64,000 nucleotides of DNA from Kaistella flava (ex Peng et al. 2021) (GTDB taxonomy: Bacteria; Bacteroidota; Bacteroidia; Flavobacteriales; Weeksellaceae). The notes under the pieces were generated by a model. The model saw only the letters and a program-made list of their open reading frames with translations, was not told where the DNA came from and searched no databases. The stretch spans positions 930,001 to 994,000 of the forward strand of contig NZ_CP040442.1 in assembly GCF_015191005.1 (NCBI RefSeq). The letters run 5' to 3'. The first letter of the stretch is position 1. Each line of letters starts with the position of its first letter. Made by a program: the position numbers and the translations under genes. Below are positions 8,042-16,418 of this stretch, one piece after another.

Positions 8042-8365
8042 TTACAACAATTCGGGAAAGTCTTGAGAATGGTTATTTAAAATATGATTGATGATAAATT
8101 GATTGTCTTTTTGGTCAAAGAAAATATACCAAACGGTCCTTTTGTTCGCGGTATATTTTAGGTATTTATTACCATGTTTTTGAAATTTTACTGGGGAATT
8201 TTTTGAAATCGATTTATCAATATTCTGATCAATAAAATCAACAATCTTCATTGTATATTCGACCGCTGAATCTCTAAAACCAAAATAACTATTAGTATAA
8301 AGGATATCTACTAACTCACTTAATATTTCTAGTGCAGAGTCAGAATATATTGTTATTTCTCCCAA
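8042..8365 (-). CDS. RelE/ParE-like toxin, copy 1 of the array
   Basis: The 107-aa protein has the size and ending of the RelE/ParE superfamily: helical N-terminus, then KYLKYTANKRTVWYIFFDQK and NQFIINHILNNHSQDFPEL as the closing strands. It probably inhibits translation or gyrase; the substrate cannot be told. The start is TTG at 8365, inside the last codons of the upstream antitoxin gene (13-base overlap), so the two are translationally coupled with antitoxin first. The C-terminal 25 residues are nearly identical in DNA and protein to copies 2 and 3, which points to tandem duplication or gene conversion. The toxin call is from fold pattern and context. Confidence 0.75.
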   Translation of the reverse strand: MGEITIYSDSALEILSELVDILYTNSYFGFRDSAVEYTMKIVDFIDQNIDKSISKNSPVKFQKHGNKYLKYTANKRTVWYIFFDQKDNQFIINHILNNHSQDFPELL

Positions 8366-8601
8366 GGTAAAGAATCGATGTGTTGAATAATTCTTTTTCG
8401 GAATTCCGCAGAACTCATTCCCTTCGCAAACCTTTCGTCAAAATCATCTTTTACCGCATATTTAGATTGAGGTTCTGAAATTAATGGAATAGATTTATCC
8501 TTACTTTTTAACTCAATCAATTGTGTTAGAATATCTAAATCATCAAGATGATGAACCCAACTAATAATTTCTCTTTTAAGGTCTAGAATTGGATTTTTCA
8601 T
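8353..8601 (-). CDS. antitoxin of the array, copy 1
   Basis: The 82-aa acidic protein starts MKNPILDLKREIISWVHHLD. Like its three paralogues it has a helical N-terminus (D-L-D-I-x-x-x-L-L/I-E-L-K), a variable linker and the motif DDFDERFAKGMSS followed by a charged tail ending SLPWEK. No DNA-binding domain is obvious. It precedes and overlaps toxin copy 1 by 13 bases, the usual antitoxin-toxin order. The function is inferred from pairing and size. Confidence 0.7.
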   Translation of the reverse strand: MKNPILDLKREIISWVHHLDDLDILTQLIELKSKDKSIPLISEPQSKYAVKDDFDERFAKGMSSAEFRKRIIQHIDSLPWEK

Positions 8602-8631
8602 GGGTTAAATTTTTTCAATCGAAAAACAAAT

Positions 8632-8955
8632 TTACGACAATTCGGGAAAGTCTTGAGAATGGTTATTTAAAATATGATTGATGATAAAGTGATTGTCTTT
8701 TTGGTCAAAGAAAACATACCAATATGCATGCTTATTCACTTTGTAGCTAAGGAAGTACTTACCAAATTTTCGAAAAGGTTCGGGAGCGTTTTGAGAAATT
8801 GAATTTTCAATGTTATTCTCTATAACATCGTAAATTTCGTCAATATAATTGTCAACATCTTCTAAATAACTAAAATATTGCTTTATGTAAAGTATTTTTG
8901 CAAGATGATCTAATTGAGAAATAAAGTAAGCTGAATAAATTATTTGTCCCACCAT
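8632..8955 (-). CDS. RelE/ParE-like toxin, copy 2 of the array
   Basis: The 107-aa paralogue of the toxin at 8042 starts with ATG at 8955. It shares YKVNKHAYWYVFFDQKDNHF and the identical NHILNNHSQDFPEL ending, while the N-terminal half (residues 1-60) has diverged strongly. It overlaps the antitoxin upstream by 16 bases. Divergence at the N-terminus with near-identity at the C-terminus suggests that the half contacting the antitoxin has specialised, or that the 3' ends are homogenised by recombination. Confidence 0.75.
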   Translation of the reverse strand: MVGQIIYSAYFISQLDHLAKILYIKQYFSYLEDVDNYIDEIYDVIENNIENSISQNAPEPFRKFGKYFLSYKVNKHAYWYVFFDQKDNHFIINHILNNHSQDFPELS

Positions 8956-9185
8956 TCTCTGATTATTTTTTTTGATTCCTTTCGAGCATTTTCTGGATTT
9001 AAGCCTTTAGCAAACCTTTCATCAAAATCATCTGTCCTGGAGTATTCGGATTGAGCATCGGAAACTAATGAAGCAGGTTCATCAAAATTTTTCAAATCCA
9101 ACACCTTTTGAATTGTTTCCAAATCATCAAGATTTTTGATCCATTTGATCAATTCTTTCTTAATTTCAAAAATTGGATTTTCCAT
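8940..9185 (-). CDS. antitoxin of the array, copy 2
   Basis: The start at 9185 gives MENPIFEIKKELIKWIKNLD, matching the other copies; upstream in-frame starts (9188, 9209) are possible but are not supported by the paralogues. It carries the family motif DDFDERFAKGLN and ends REWWDK, overlapping the ATG of toxin copy 2. It has the same layout as copy 1 but a more diverged middle. Confidence 0.7.
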   Translation of the reverse strand: MENPIFEIKKELIKWIKNLDDLETIQKVLDLKNFDEPASLVSDAQSEYSRTDDFDERFAKGLNPENARKESKKIIREWWDK

Positions 9186-9211
9186 CATATGAATTTTATC
9201 TCTTATCAAAT

Positions 9212-9535
9212 TTACAACAATTCCGGAAAGTCTTGAGAATGGTTATTTAAAATATGATTGATGATAAATTGATTATCTTTTTAATCAAAAAATATATACC
9301 AGAAAGTTTGACTGTTCGCTTTGTATCGGAGATATTTCTTACCGAATTTTTGAAAAGGTTCAGGAGAATTTATGGAGATTGGAAAACTTATATAACTTTC
9401 TATATAGCCATAAATTTCATCTACATAAAGATCGCAATCGATTTTAAAACCAAAATATTCTTTAACAAATAAAATTTCAACTAACTCTTCTAAAACCTAG
9501 TGAAATTCCTCAGAAAAAATAATTACTTCTTCCAA
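9212..9535 (-). pseudogene. RelE/ParE-like toxin, copy 3, killed by two nonsense codons
   Basis: The full 107-codon length is preserved from a TTG at 9535 to a TAA at 9212, in one frame. It reads EEVIIFSEEFH, stop, VLEELVEILFVKEYFGFK, on to KYLRYKANSQTFWYIFFD, stop, KDNQFIINHILNNHSQDFPE. The stops are TAG at 9497-9499 and TAA at 9281-9283; the second replaces the CAA (Gln) of FFDQKDN in copies 1 and 2, a single C-to-T change. Absence of frameshifts means the inactivation is recent. Confidence 0.85.
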
Positions 9536-9771
9536 GGTAAACTTTCTATAAACGCCTTTGTTCTTTTTCGAGATTCCGTAGAACTCATTCCTTTCGCAAA
9601 TCTTTCATCAAAATCATCTTTTACGGCATATTCAGATCGGGCTTCTGAAATTAATGGAATAGATTTATCCTTACTTTTTAACTCAATCAGTTCTGATAGA
9701 ATATCTAAATCATCAAGATTATTCACCCAAATGATAATTTCCTTTTTTAAGTCTAAAATTGGATTTTCCAT
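9523..9771 (-). CDS. antitoxin of the array, copy 3
   Basis: The 82-aa protein MENPILDLKKEIIIWVNNLD is closest to copy 1, with the same KSKDKSIPLISE and DDFDERFAKGMSS blocks and ending SLPWKK. It overlaps the start of the dead toxin copy 3 by 13 bases. It is intact although its cognate toxin is not; its similarity to copy 1 suggests it could cross-neutralise that toxin. Confidence 0.7.
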   Translation of the reverse strand: MENPILDLKKEIIIWVNNLDDLDILSELIELKSKDKSIPLISEARSEYAVKDDFDERFAKGMSSTESRKRTKAFIESLPWKK

Positions 9772-9818
9772 TGAATCAATTTTTTCAATTATTTTATAAT
9801 AATCTCATTTGAAATGAT

Positions 9819-10070
9819 CTATTTTTCTTCCGAATCTATAGATTCAATATGCGCCGCAATATTTTCCAGAAGTTCGTCAGAAGTCATTCCCGCAGCAAAC
9901 TGTTCATCAAAATCTTCTTTTACAATAGTTTCAGAATTGATATCTGAAATCAATGTAGATGATTCATGAACATTTTTTAAATTCAATAGCTGTTGAATGA
10001 TTTCTAAATCATCAAGATTTTCGATCCATTCAATCAGCGTTTTTTTCTTTTCTAATGTTGGATTTTCCAT
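9819..10070 (-). CDS. antitoxin of the array, copy 4, without toxin
   Basis: The 83-aa protein MENPTLEKKKTLIEWIENLD keeps the family plan with EDFDEQFAAGMTSDEL in place of DDFDERFAKGM. It is the most diverged and is the first gene of the array in the direction of transcription. The 47 bases after it hold no toxin. It lies ten bases after the recQ stop and may be read through from recQ. Confidence 0.65.
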   Translation of the reverse strand: MENPTLEKKKTLIEWIENLDDLEIIQQLLNLKNVHESSTLISDINSETIVKEDFDEQFAAGMTSDELLENIAAHIESIDSEEK

Positions 10071-10080
10071 GACACCTCAT

Positions 10081-12285
10081 TTAATTTGCTACGTCTGAAA
10101 TAAATTTAATTCGCAACATTCTTACTTCTTCATCACTTAAATCATCACCAAATTCTGCCAAAAGAACTTTCATACTGTCACTTTCAGATTCTCCCATAAA
10201 AGTCATAAACTCTTCCACAATATCTTCATCGAAATTTTCATCAACGTAATAATTGATATTCAATTTAGTTCCCTGATAAACAATCCTTTCCATTTCTTTC
10301 AAAAGATCATCCATTGAAATATTTTTGGCTTTGGCGATATCTTCTAAATCTATTTTTTTATCGGTACTCTGAATAATAAAAACTTTGTGACTGGATTTAT
10401 TGGCGACCGTTTTCATCACCATATCCTGCGTTCGTTCTATGCCGTTTTCTTCAACATAATTTTTGATAAAATCAGCGAATTCTTTTCCATACTTTTTGGC
10501 TTTTCCTTCACCAACACCATATATTTTTCCAATTTCCTCAATGTTAATAGGATATTGCACCGTCATGTCTTCCATACTCGGATCCATGAAAACAGTGTAA
10601 GGCGGAATTCCGTACTTTTTCGCTACTTTTTTACGCAATTCTTTTAACTGACCAAACAGAACTTCATCTAAACCACCACCGGATTCGGTCTGAACTTTAT
10701 CAGAATCCGCTTTGGTTTGCTCCAAATTATATTCTCGATCTTCAGCAATAAAGAACTCAGTCTCTTTTTTGGAAGAAAGCGCTTTGTTTCCTTTTTCAGT
10801 TAACTTCAGAACACCATAAGTTTCAATATCTTTCTGCAAGAAATTCTGCACAGAAGCTTGTCTGATAATCGATTTCCAGAAATTTTCTGTTTCATTTTTA
10901 CCAATACCGAAATGTTTAGTAGCTTCTAATTTATAAGATTTCGTCACTGGATTTTCTTTACCTACAATCACAGAAATCAAATCTTTTGTTTTGAATTTCT
11001 CTTCGAGTTCCTTCACTAAATTAAGAACCAATCTCAATTCTTTAGAAGCATCTTTTAGTTTTGGTGGATTTGTAGCATTATCACACATCAACGCACCATC
11101 GCCAGTTACAGGGTCAAACTGTTCTCCAAAATAATAAAGAATATATTGTCTTCTGCTCATCGAAGTTTCGGCATAACCAACCACTTCATTTAAAAGTTGC
11201 AACCCAATTTCTCTTTCTGAAACAGGTTTCTGAGCCAAGAATTTTTCTAGTTTTTCAATATCTTTTGGATCGTAAAAAGCCAAGCAATATCCTTCACCTC
11301 CATCTCTTCCGGCACGACCAGTTTCCTGATAATAACTTTCTAAAGATTTCGGAATATCATAATGAATCACGTAACGAACATCAGGCTTATCGATTCCCAT
11401 TCCGAACGCAATTGTAGCTACAATGACATCTGCATCTTCCATCAAGAATTTATCCTGATTCATCACTCTTGTCTTCTGGTCTAACCCAGCGTGATAAGGC
11501 AATGCATTAATTCCATTAACCTGAAGAACTTGAGCAAACTCTTCTACTTTTCTACGACTTAGACAGTAAACGATTCCCGTTTTTCCTTTACGGGCATTGA
11601 TGAATTTTACAATTTCACGGTCGATATTAACTTTTGGTCTTACTTCATAATAAAGGTTCGGACGGTTAAAACTTTCCTTGAAAACCAGCGCATTGCTCAT
11701 GCCCAAAGTTTTCTGAATATCGTCCTGCACTTTCGGAGTTGCCGTCGCCGTTAAAGCAATAACTGGAACATCCGCAATTTTATCGATAATACTTTTCAGG
11801 TTTCTGTATTCCGGACGGAAATCGTGGCCCCATTCTGAGATACAGTGTGCCTCATCAATCGCTACGAATGAGATTTTAACATCTCGCAAAAATTCCTGAT
11901 ATTCCTCTTTAATTAAAGATTCGGGGGCAACATATAATAATTTGGTGACACCCGATTTAATATCATCGAATACTTGTTTAGTCTGGGTTTTATTGAGCGA
12001 AGAATTAAGTACATGGGCGATCCCTTCAACAGAAGAAAGTCCGTTGATCGCATCAACTTGATTTTTCATTAAAGCAATTAATGGGGAAACTACAATTGCA
12101 GTTCCTTCAGAAATCAATGCTGGTAGCTGGTAACAAAGGGATTTCCCTCCTCCGGTAGGCATTAAAACAAAAACATCTTCACCCTTCATCAGGGTTTTTA
12201 TAATTTCTTCTTGTTGACCTTTAAATTTTGAGAAACCGAAATATTTCTTTAATTCTTTTGATAAATCGGTATTTTTTATGTTCAT
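10081..12285 (-). CDS. recQ: ATP-dependent DNA helicase RecQ
   Basis: The 734-aa 3'-5' helicase acts in recombination repair and fork restart. Walker A is PTGGGKSLCYQLPA near residue 43, motif II AIDEAHCISEWGHDFRPEY, motif VI YYQETGRAGRDG. A winged-helix RQC region and an HRDC domain (KKYGIPPYTVFMDPSMEDM) follow, with about 120 extra residues at the C-terminus. The zinc site differs: E. coli has CRRNxLLNYFGE followed by a Cys cluster, here it is SMSRRQYILYYFGEQFDP and then only one Cys (ALMCDN). Length and motifs otherwise fit RecQ. It is transcribed away from kdsD. Confidence 0.95.
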   Translation of the reverse strand: MNIKNTDLSKELKKYFGFSKFKGQQEEIIKTLMKGEDVFVLMPTGGGKSLCYQLPALISEGTAIVVSPLIALMKNQVDAINGLSSVEGIAHVLNSSLNKTQTKQVFDDIKSGVTKLLYVAPESLIKEEYQEFLRDVKISFVAIDEAHCISEWGHDFRPEYRNLKSIIDKIADVPVIALTATATPKVQDDIQKTLGMSNALVFKESFNRPNLYYEVRPKVNIDREIVKFINARKGKTGIVYCLSRRKVEEFAQVLQVNGINALPYHAGLDQKTRVMNQDKFLMEDADVIVATIAFGMGIDKPDVRYVIHYDIPKSLESYYQETGRAGRDGGEGYCLAFYDPKDIEKLEKFLAQKPVSEREIGLQLLNEVVGYAETSMSRRQYILYYFGEQFDPVTGDGALMCDNATNPPKLKDASKELRLVLNLVKELEEKFKTKDLISVIVGKENPVTKSYKLEATKHFGIGKNETENFWKSIIRQASVQNFLQKDIETYGVLKLTEKGNKALSSKKETEFFIAEDREYNLEQTKADSDKVQTESGGGLDEVLFGQLKELRKKVAKKYGIPPYTVFMDPSMEDMTVQYPINIEEIGKIYGVGEGKAKKYGKEFADFIKNYVEENGIERTQDMVMKTVANKSSHKVFIIQSTDKKIDLEDIAKAKNISMDDLLKEMERIVYQGTKLNINYYVDENFDEDIVEEFMTFMGESESDSMKVLLAEFGDDLSDEEVRMLRIKFISDVAN

Positions 12286-12452
12286 CTTTAAATTGACATT
12301 TTTTTGAGCAGCGTTTATGGGTAGAATATCTTCATTTTCACTCTGCCTGAAAATTTAGATTTTAGGTTTAAGTTCTAAAATTTCTTTCCTAAATTTGCAT
12401 AATAATCAAAGTTAATTAATTATTATCACATTAAAAAAAAATGATATTTAAT

Positions 12453-12481
12453 TTTGAAGAACATTACATTTAATATTTTTG
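12453..12481 (+). promoter_or_regulatory. kdsD promoter
   Basis: TTTG at 12453-12456, a 17-base gap, then TATTTTTG at 12474-12481 match the Bacteroidota TTTG/TAnnTTTG promoter. Transcription would start near 12487, leaving a leader of about 90 bases before the kdsD ATG. A second TAnnTTTG match (TAAATTTG, 12390-12397) lies further upstream. Confidence 0.5.
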
Positions 12482-12578
12482 TATATTATAGGGAATATCC
12501 CATTTTTACACTGAATTCTGTTGAATAATGTAGAAAATAGTGCCGATTATCCTATAAATAAAATGAACCATTAATTTT

Positions 12579-13538
12579 ATGAATAACCAAGAAATCCTTC
12601 AGCTTGCAAAAGATGCTATCTCGATTGAAATTGCTGAGCTCGAACTTCTTAAAAACCGTTTAGACGAACAATTTTTAAAAGCGGTAGACATTATTAAATC
12701 TTCAAAAGGAAAACTTATTATTGTCGGAATAGGAAAATCGGCACATGTCGGAAATAAGATGGTTGCCACTTTAAATTCAACAGGAACTCCGTCGCAATTC
12801 CTTCATGCCTCGGAAGCGATTCACGGTGATTTAGGAGTTATTCAAAAAACGGATGTCGTATTGTGTATTTCGAATTCTGGAAATTCTCCGGAAATTGTAA
12901 CATTAGCTCCTTTTCTAAAAGAATATTCTTCAAGCCTCATTGGAATGACTGGGAATTTAAACAGCAAACTCGCAGAATTTTCTGATGTCGTTCTCAATAC
13001 TTTTGTTGAAAAAGAAGCTTGTCCAATTAAATTGGCACCAACAAGTTCTACTACCGTTCAAATGGCTCTGGGTGATGCTTTAGCTGTTTGTTTAATGGAA
13101 CTTAATGGTTTTAAAGAATCAGATTTTGCGAAATTTCATCCAGGTGGAAGTTTAGGAAAAAATCTTACAGCCAAAGTAGAACAGTTTTTATCTGCACAAA
13201 AACCACAAGTTTCTGAAGAAGCCAATTTACGGGACATCATTATTTCGGTGAGCAGTTCAAAACACGGGATTACAGTTGTCACTCACGGCGAAGAAATCAT
13301 CGGAGTTATTACTGATGGTGATTTGCGTAGAATGTTGATGAGCGAACAGGATTTATCGAAGTTCGTCGCTAAAGAAATTATGAGTAAAAATCCGAAGAGC
13401 ATTGATAAAAATGCGTTGGCAAAAGAAGCTATGCAGATCTTAAAAGATAAAAATATCGGTCAGTTAATCGTTACCGAAAACGGAAAATATTTCGGAATCA
13501 TCGACATTCACAAATTATTGGACGAAGGAATTAACTAA
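12579..13538 (+). CDS. kdsD: D-arabinose-5-phosphate isomerase (KpsF/GutQ family)
   Basis: The 319-aa enzyme interconverts ribulose-5-phosphate and arabinose-5-phosphate, the first step to Kdo of the LPS inner core. An N-terminal SIS domain has VGIGKSAHVGNKMVATLNST and LHASEAIHGDLGVI, CISNSGNSPE follows, and FHPGGSLGKNL ends the core near residue 190. Two CBS domains fill residues 205-319 (VITDGDLRRML). Full length. It is a single gene divergent from recQ, with tatC 180 bases downstream on the same strand. Confidence 0.92.
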   Translation: MNNQEILQLAKDAISIEIAELELLKNRLDEQFLKAVDIIKSSKGKLIIVGIGKSAHVGNKMVATLNSTGTPSQFLHASEAIHGDLGVIQKTDVVLCISNSGNSPEIVTLAPFLKEYSSSLIGMTGNLNSKLAEFSDVVLNTFVEKEACPIKLAPTSSTTVQMALGDALAVCLMELNGFKESDFAKFHPGGSLGKNLTAKVEQFLSAQKPQVSEEANLRDIIISVSSSKHGITVVTHGEEIIGVITDGDLRRMLMSEQDLSKFVAKEIMSKNPKSIDKNALAKEAMQILKDKNIGQLIVTENGKYFGIIDIHKLLDEGIN

Positions 13539-13717
13539 AGGCTTTTACAAATTTCATTATATATCATTACGAATCCTAAAGTTTGTTGAACCTGTTTGAT
13601 TAATTATAAATCAATTGATTTAAACGATATTCGCTAATAATTAATTAATTTCGCAACTTGAAAAGAATTAGTTGTTATAAAATACAACCATTATAAAATC
13701 TTAAAACAAAAATTTTC

Positions 13718-14545
13718 GTGAGCGAAAAAAAAGAAATGTCTTTTTGGGGACACATCGGAGAATTGAGAGCACACTTGATTCGCGCAATGATTGCAATTGT
13801 CGTTTGTGCGATTGTGGTTGGCTTTAATGTCAACTGGATCATGGATCATATTTTCTTCGGACCAACACGAAATGATTTTTTTACTTTTCGAGTAGTGAAT
13901 CATTATTCGCGTGAATTACTTGGTCACGACAGTATTACACTTCCAGCGCATTTTGCGGTACAACAAAAGAAATTATTTCAACAGTTTAATGTGATGATGG
14001 CGGTATCTATCTTTGGTGGAATGGTCGCCGCATTTCCTTATTTGGTTTGGGAACTTTGGAGATTTATTTCTCCGGCACTTCATCCAAAAGAAAGAAAGAA
14101 TTCTGTTTGGTTAATTAATTTTGTTTGGATCCTTTTTGCTTGTGGAATCTTATGTGGTTATTTTTTAATCCTTCCATTTGCAATCAATTTTGGTTTGCTT
14201 TTCAAAGTTTCAGATTCGATTACGCAACTTTTTGATTTAAGTGATTACACTACCCTTTTCCTTCAGATCGTTTTAGGAATGGGCGTTATTTTCTTATTTC
14301 CAGTAATTGTTTATTTCATGACGGCAATTGGAATTCTTACGCCGAAATTCATGCGAACTTACCGCCGTCACGCCATTGTTTTAATTCTGGTAGTTGCCGC
14401 GATTATTACCCCTGCAGACGTTCTGAGTATGATGATGGCAGCATTTCCACTTTTATTATTGTATGAATTCAGTATTATAATGAGTGCTTATACCTTTAAA
14501 AAAGTACAGAAAAGAAAATTAGAAGAAGAAAAAGAAAGAGCTTAA
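13718..14545 (+). CDS. tatC: twin-arginine translocase subunit TatC
   Basis: The 275-aa inner-membrane protein binds the twin-arginine signal peptide in the Tat pathway. The N-terminal signature SFWGHIGELRAHLIRAMIA, the periplasmic stretch before the second helix, and FPYLVWELWRFISPALHPKERK are diagnostic; six transmembrane helices can be drawn. The start is GTG at 13718, directly before SEKKEMSFWGH. TatA is not in the window. A strong terminator follows at 14561. Confidence 0.95.
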   Translation: MSEKKEMSFWGHIGELRAHLIRAMIAIVVCAIVVGFNVNWIMDHIFFGPTRNDFFTFRVVNHYSRELLGHDSITLPAHFAVQQKKLFQQFNVMMAVSIFGGMVAAFPYLVWELWRFISPALHPKERKNSVWLINFVWILFACGILCGYFLILPFAINFGLLFKVSDSITQLFDLSDYTTLFLQIVLGMGVIFLFPVIVYFMTAIGILTPKFMRTYRRHAIVLILVVAAIITPADVLSMMMAAFPLLLLYEFSIIMSAYTFKKVQKRKLEEEKERA

Positions 14546-14560
14546 TCTAAAATATTTCAC

Positions 14561-14592
14561 AAAAAAAACACGCTTTCGAGCGTGTTTTTTGT
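14561..14592. terminator. bidirectional terminator between tatC and the AHSA1-like gene
   Basis: ACACGCT-TTCG-AGCGTGT (14568-14585) has a stable UUCG-type loop, with A-run and T-run flanks on both sides. It separates convergent genes. Confidence 0.85.
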
Positions 14593-14607
14593 TTTCAGAT
14601 AAACTGT

Positions 14608-15033
14608 TTATTTTTCTACATATGCTTTTAAATTATGCCCTACGATTCCTAACCACCCTTTTTCAAAACTTTCCATTTGGAAATCTTTTCCCAAGTGATC
14701 CAGATTTTCTAAACCTTTATGAGTTAGGGTAACTTCGGTTCCGTCTCCACGTTTTTCAAGCTCCCATTTAACGATGGTTCTTTCTTTAGAAATTTCAGGA
14801 TAAGACCAACTGTATTTGAATTTTTCATTCGGGATTACTTCCAGAATTTCACCTTGATGGTGGTATTTATTTGCTCCTCCGGGTTCATAAAAATTGAACT
14901 CGTTGTGCAAACCGAGCTCAAAATCCGGAATATCAAAATACCATTCTTTCATTTGCGCTTTATTGGTAATTGCGCTCCAAACCTTTTCTACTGGTGCGTT
15001 AACTCGTTGTTTAACGATTACATTCTCGTGCAT
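14608..15033 (-). CDS. SRPBCC / AHSA1-like domain protein
   Basis: The protein is 141 aa from the ATG at 15033 (MHENVIVKQRVNAP); a longer start at 15060 exists but adds a non-conserved tail. It is an AHSA1-type START-like fold: NAPVEKVWSAITNKAQMKEW, FYEPGG, WSYPEISKERTIVKWELE, and GTEVTLTHKGLENL with a C-terminal helix. These cytosolic proteins bind hydrophobic ligands or assist Hsp90-type clients; the specific role is unknown. It stands alone. Confidence 0.85.
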   Translation of the reverse strand: MHENVIVKQRVNAPVEKVWSAITNKAQMKEWYFDIPDFELGLHNEFNFYEPGGANKYHHQGEILEVIPNEKFKYSWSYPEISKERTIVKWELEKRGDGTEVTLTHKGLENLDHLGKDFQMESFEKGWLGIVGHNLKAYVEK

Positions 15034-15174
15034 AACTTTAAGTATTAATGGGTTCAACAAATTGATTACTTAAAATTAGGCAAAATTTAAACATCATTAC
15101 AAGCAACATGATAAATATTTGGTTTAATTTCGCTCTTTATTTTTTCAAATTTTTACGACCTTAAAATATATTTC

Positions 15175-16272
15175 ATGATCGTTTTTTTAATCCTCATTTT
15201 ATTAATTATAGTATCAATATCGCTATTCCTAAAACATCCTAAATTTGGAAAAGCTCCGTCTGGAAAACGTCTCGAAAGAATTTTGAAATCTCCGTATTAT
15301 AAGAAAGATAAATTCGATAATATTAATTTCACGCCGCAGCTTGCAGAAGATACTTCAATGCCGAAAGTGCTGTACAATTTCCTTTTTTCTAAAAGCAAAA
15401 ATTTAATACCAAAGCAGAAATTCAATTTCACAAAAACCGATTTACTGAATTTAGATCCAACCGAAAACATCTATGTTTGGATGGGACATTCTTCCTATTT
15501 TCTGCAGGTTGATGGAAAAAAAATTCTTGTTGATCCCGTTTTCAGCGGAAATGCCTCACCGGTAACTTTCACCACCAAAGCATTTAAAGGAACTGATTTA
15601 TATACTACAGATGACATTCCAGATTTGGATTATTTAATCATCACGCACGATCATTGGGATCATCTGGATTTTGAAACGGTGAAAAAACTTGATCCAAAAG
15701 TGAATCAAGTGATTACAGGTTTAGGAACTGGTGAACATTTAGAATACTGGAATTACGATCCGAAAAAAATTATTGAATTAGATTGGGGCGAAAATTTTGA
15801 TTTAGGAAATGGGTTTAAGGTCTATGCGGAAACTGCGCGACATTTTTCCGGACGAGGTTTTAAACGAAATGAGGCAATTTGGGCGAGTTTTGTTTTTGAA
15901 ACTCTCAAGCATAAAATTTATATCGGCGGTGATTCTGGCTTTGATGATCATTTTGAAAAGATCGGAACTCAATATGGAGGTTTCGATTTGGCTATTCTAG
16001 AAAACGGCCAATACAATAAAGATTGGCGATACATTCACATGCTGCCGGAAGAATTTTTAGTTGCTGCAAAAAATTTAAAAGCGAAAAGAATTATCCCCGT
16101 TCATAATTCAAAATTTGCCCTTTCACTGCATGATTGGAAAGAACCTTTAGAGAAAATCTCAGAATTAAATGAAAAAGAAAATCTCCGCTTGATCACACCG
16201 AAAATTGGAGAAAAAGTAAACTGGGAAGATGATCAGAAAGTTTACGAAAAATGGTGGGAAGCTTATCAGTAA
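15175..16272 (+). CDS. membrane-anchored MBL-fold metallo-hydrolase (UlaG/NAPE-PLD type)
   Basis: The 365-aa protein starts with one hydrophobic helix (residues 1-20), a probable membrane anchor. The metallo-beta-lactamase core has WMGHSSYFLQVDGKKILVDP (about 101-120), the metal motif THDHWDHLDF (HxHxDH), HFSGRG, IGGDSGFDDHF and a late IPVHNSKFALS histidine. The WMGHSS and HFSGRG motifs match the UlaG/NAPE-PLD branch, whose members cleave lactone or phosphodiester bonds. Substrate unknown. Single gene with its own terminator. Confidence 0.85.
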   Translation: MIVFLILILLIIVSISLFLKHPKFGKAPSGKRLERILKSPYYKKDKFDNINFTPQLAEDTSMPKVLYNFLFSKSKNLIPKQKFNFTKTDLLNLDPTENIYVWMGHSSYFLQVDGKKILVDPVFSGNASPVTFTTKAFKGTDLYTTDDIPDLDYLIITHDHWDHLDFETVKKLDPKVNQVITGLGTGEHLEYWNYDPKKIIELDWGENFDLGNGFKVYAETARHFSGRGFKRNEAIWASFVFETLKHKIYIGGDSGFDDHFEKIGTQYGGFDLAILENGQYNKDWRYIHMLPEEFLVAAKNLKAKRIIPVHNSKFALSLHDWKEPLEKISELNEKENLRLITPKIGEKVNWEDDQKVYEKWWEAYQ

Positions 16273-16291
16273 TTAAATCCTAATAAAATTT

Positions 16292-16325
16292 TGGTTTTTT
16301 AAATCTATTTTAAAAAACCATTTTT
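16292..16325 (+). terminator. terminator after the MBL-fold gene
   Basis: A 12-bp perfect stem TGGTTTTTTAAA/TTTAAAAAACCA with a 5-base loop (16292-16320) is followed by TTTTTG. Confidence 0.7.
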
Positions 16326-16418
16326 GTCAAATTTGATGAGCGATGAAATTGCTGACGTTGTGTAAAAATTCTTAATTTAGATTTTAATTAAATTCAATCA
16401 TTCCTAAATACTTTTAAA

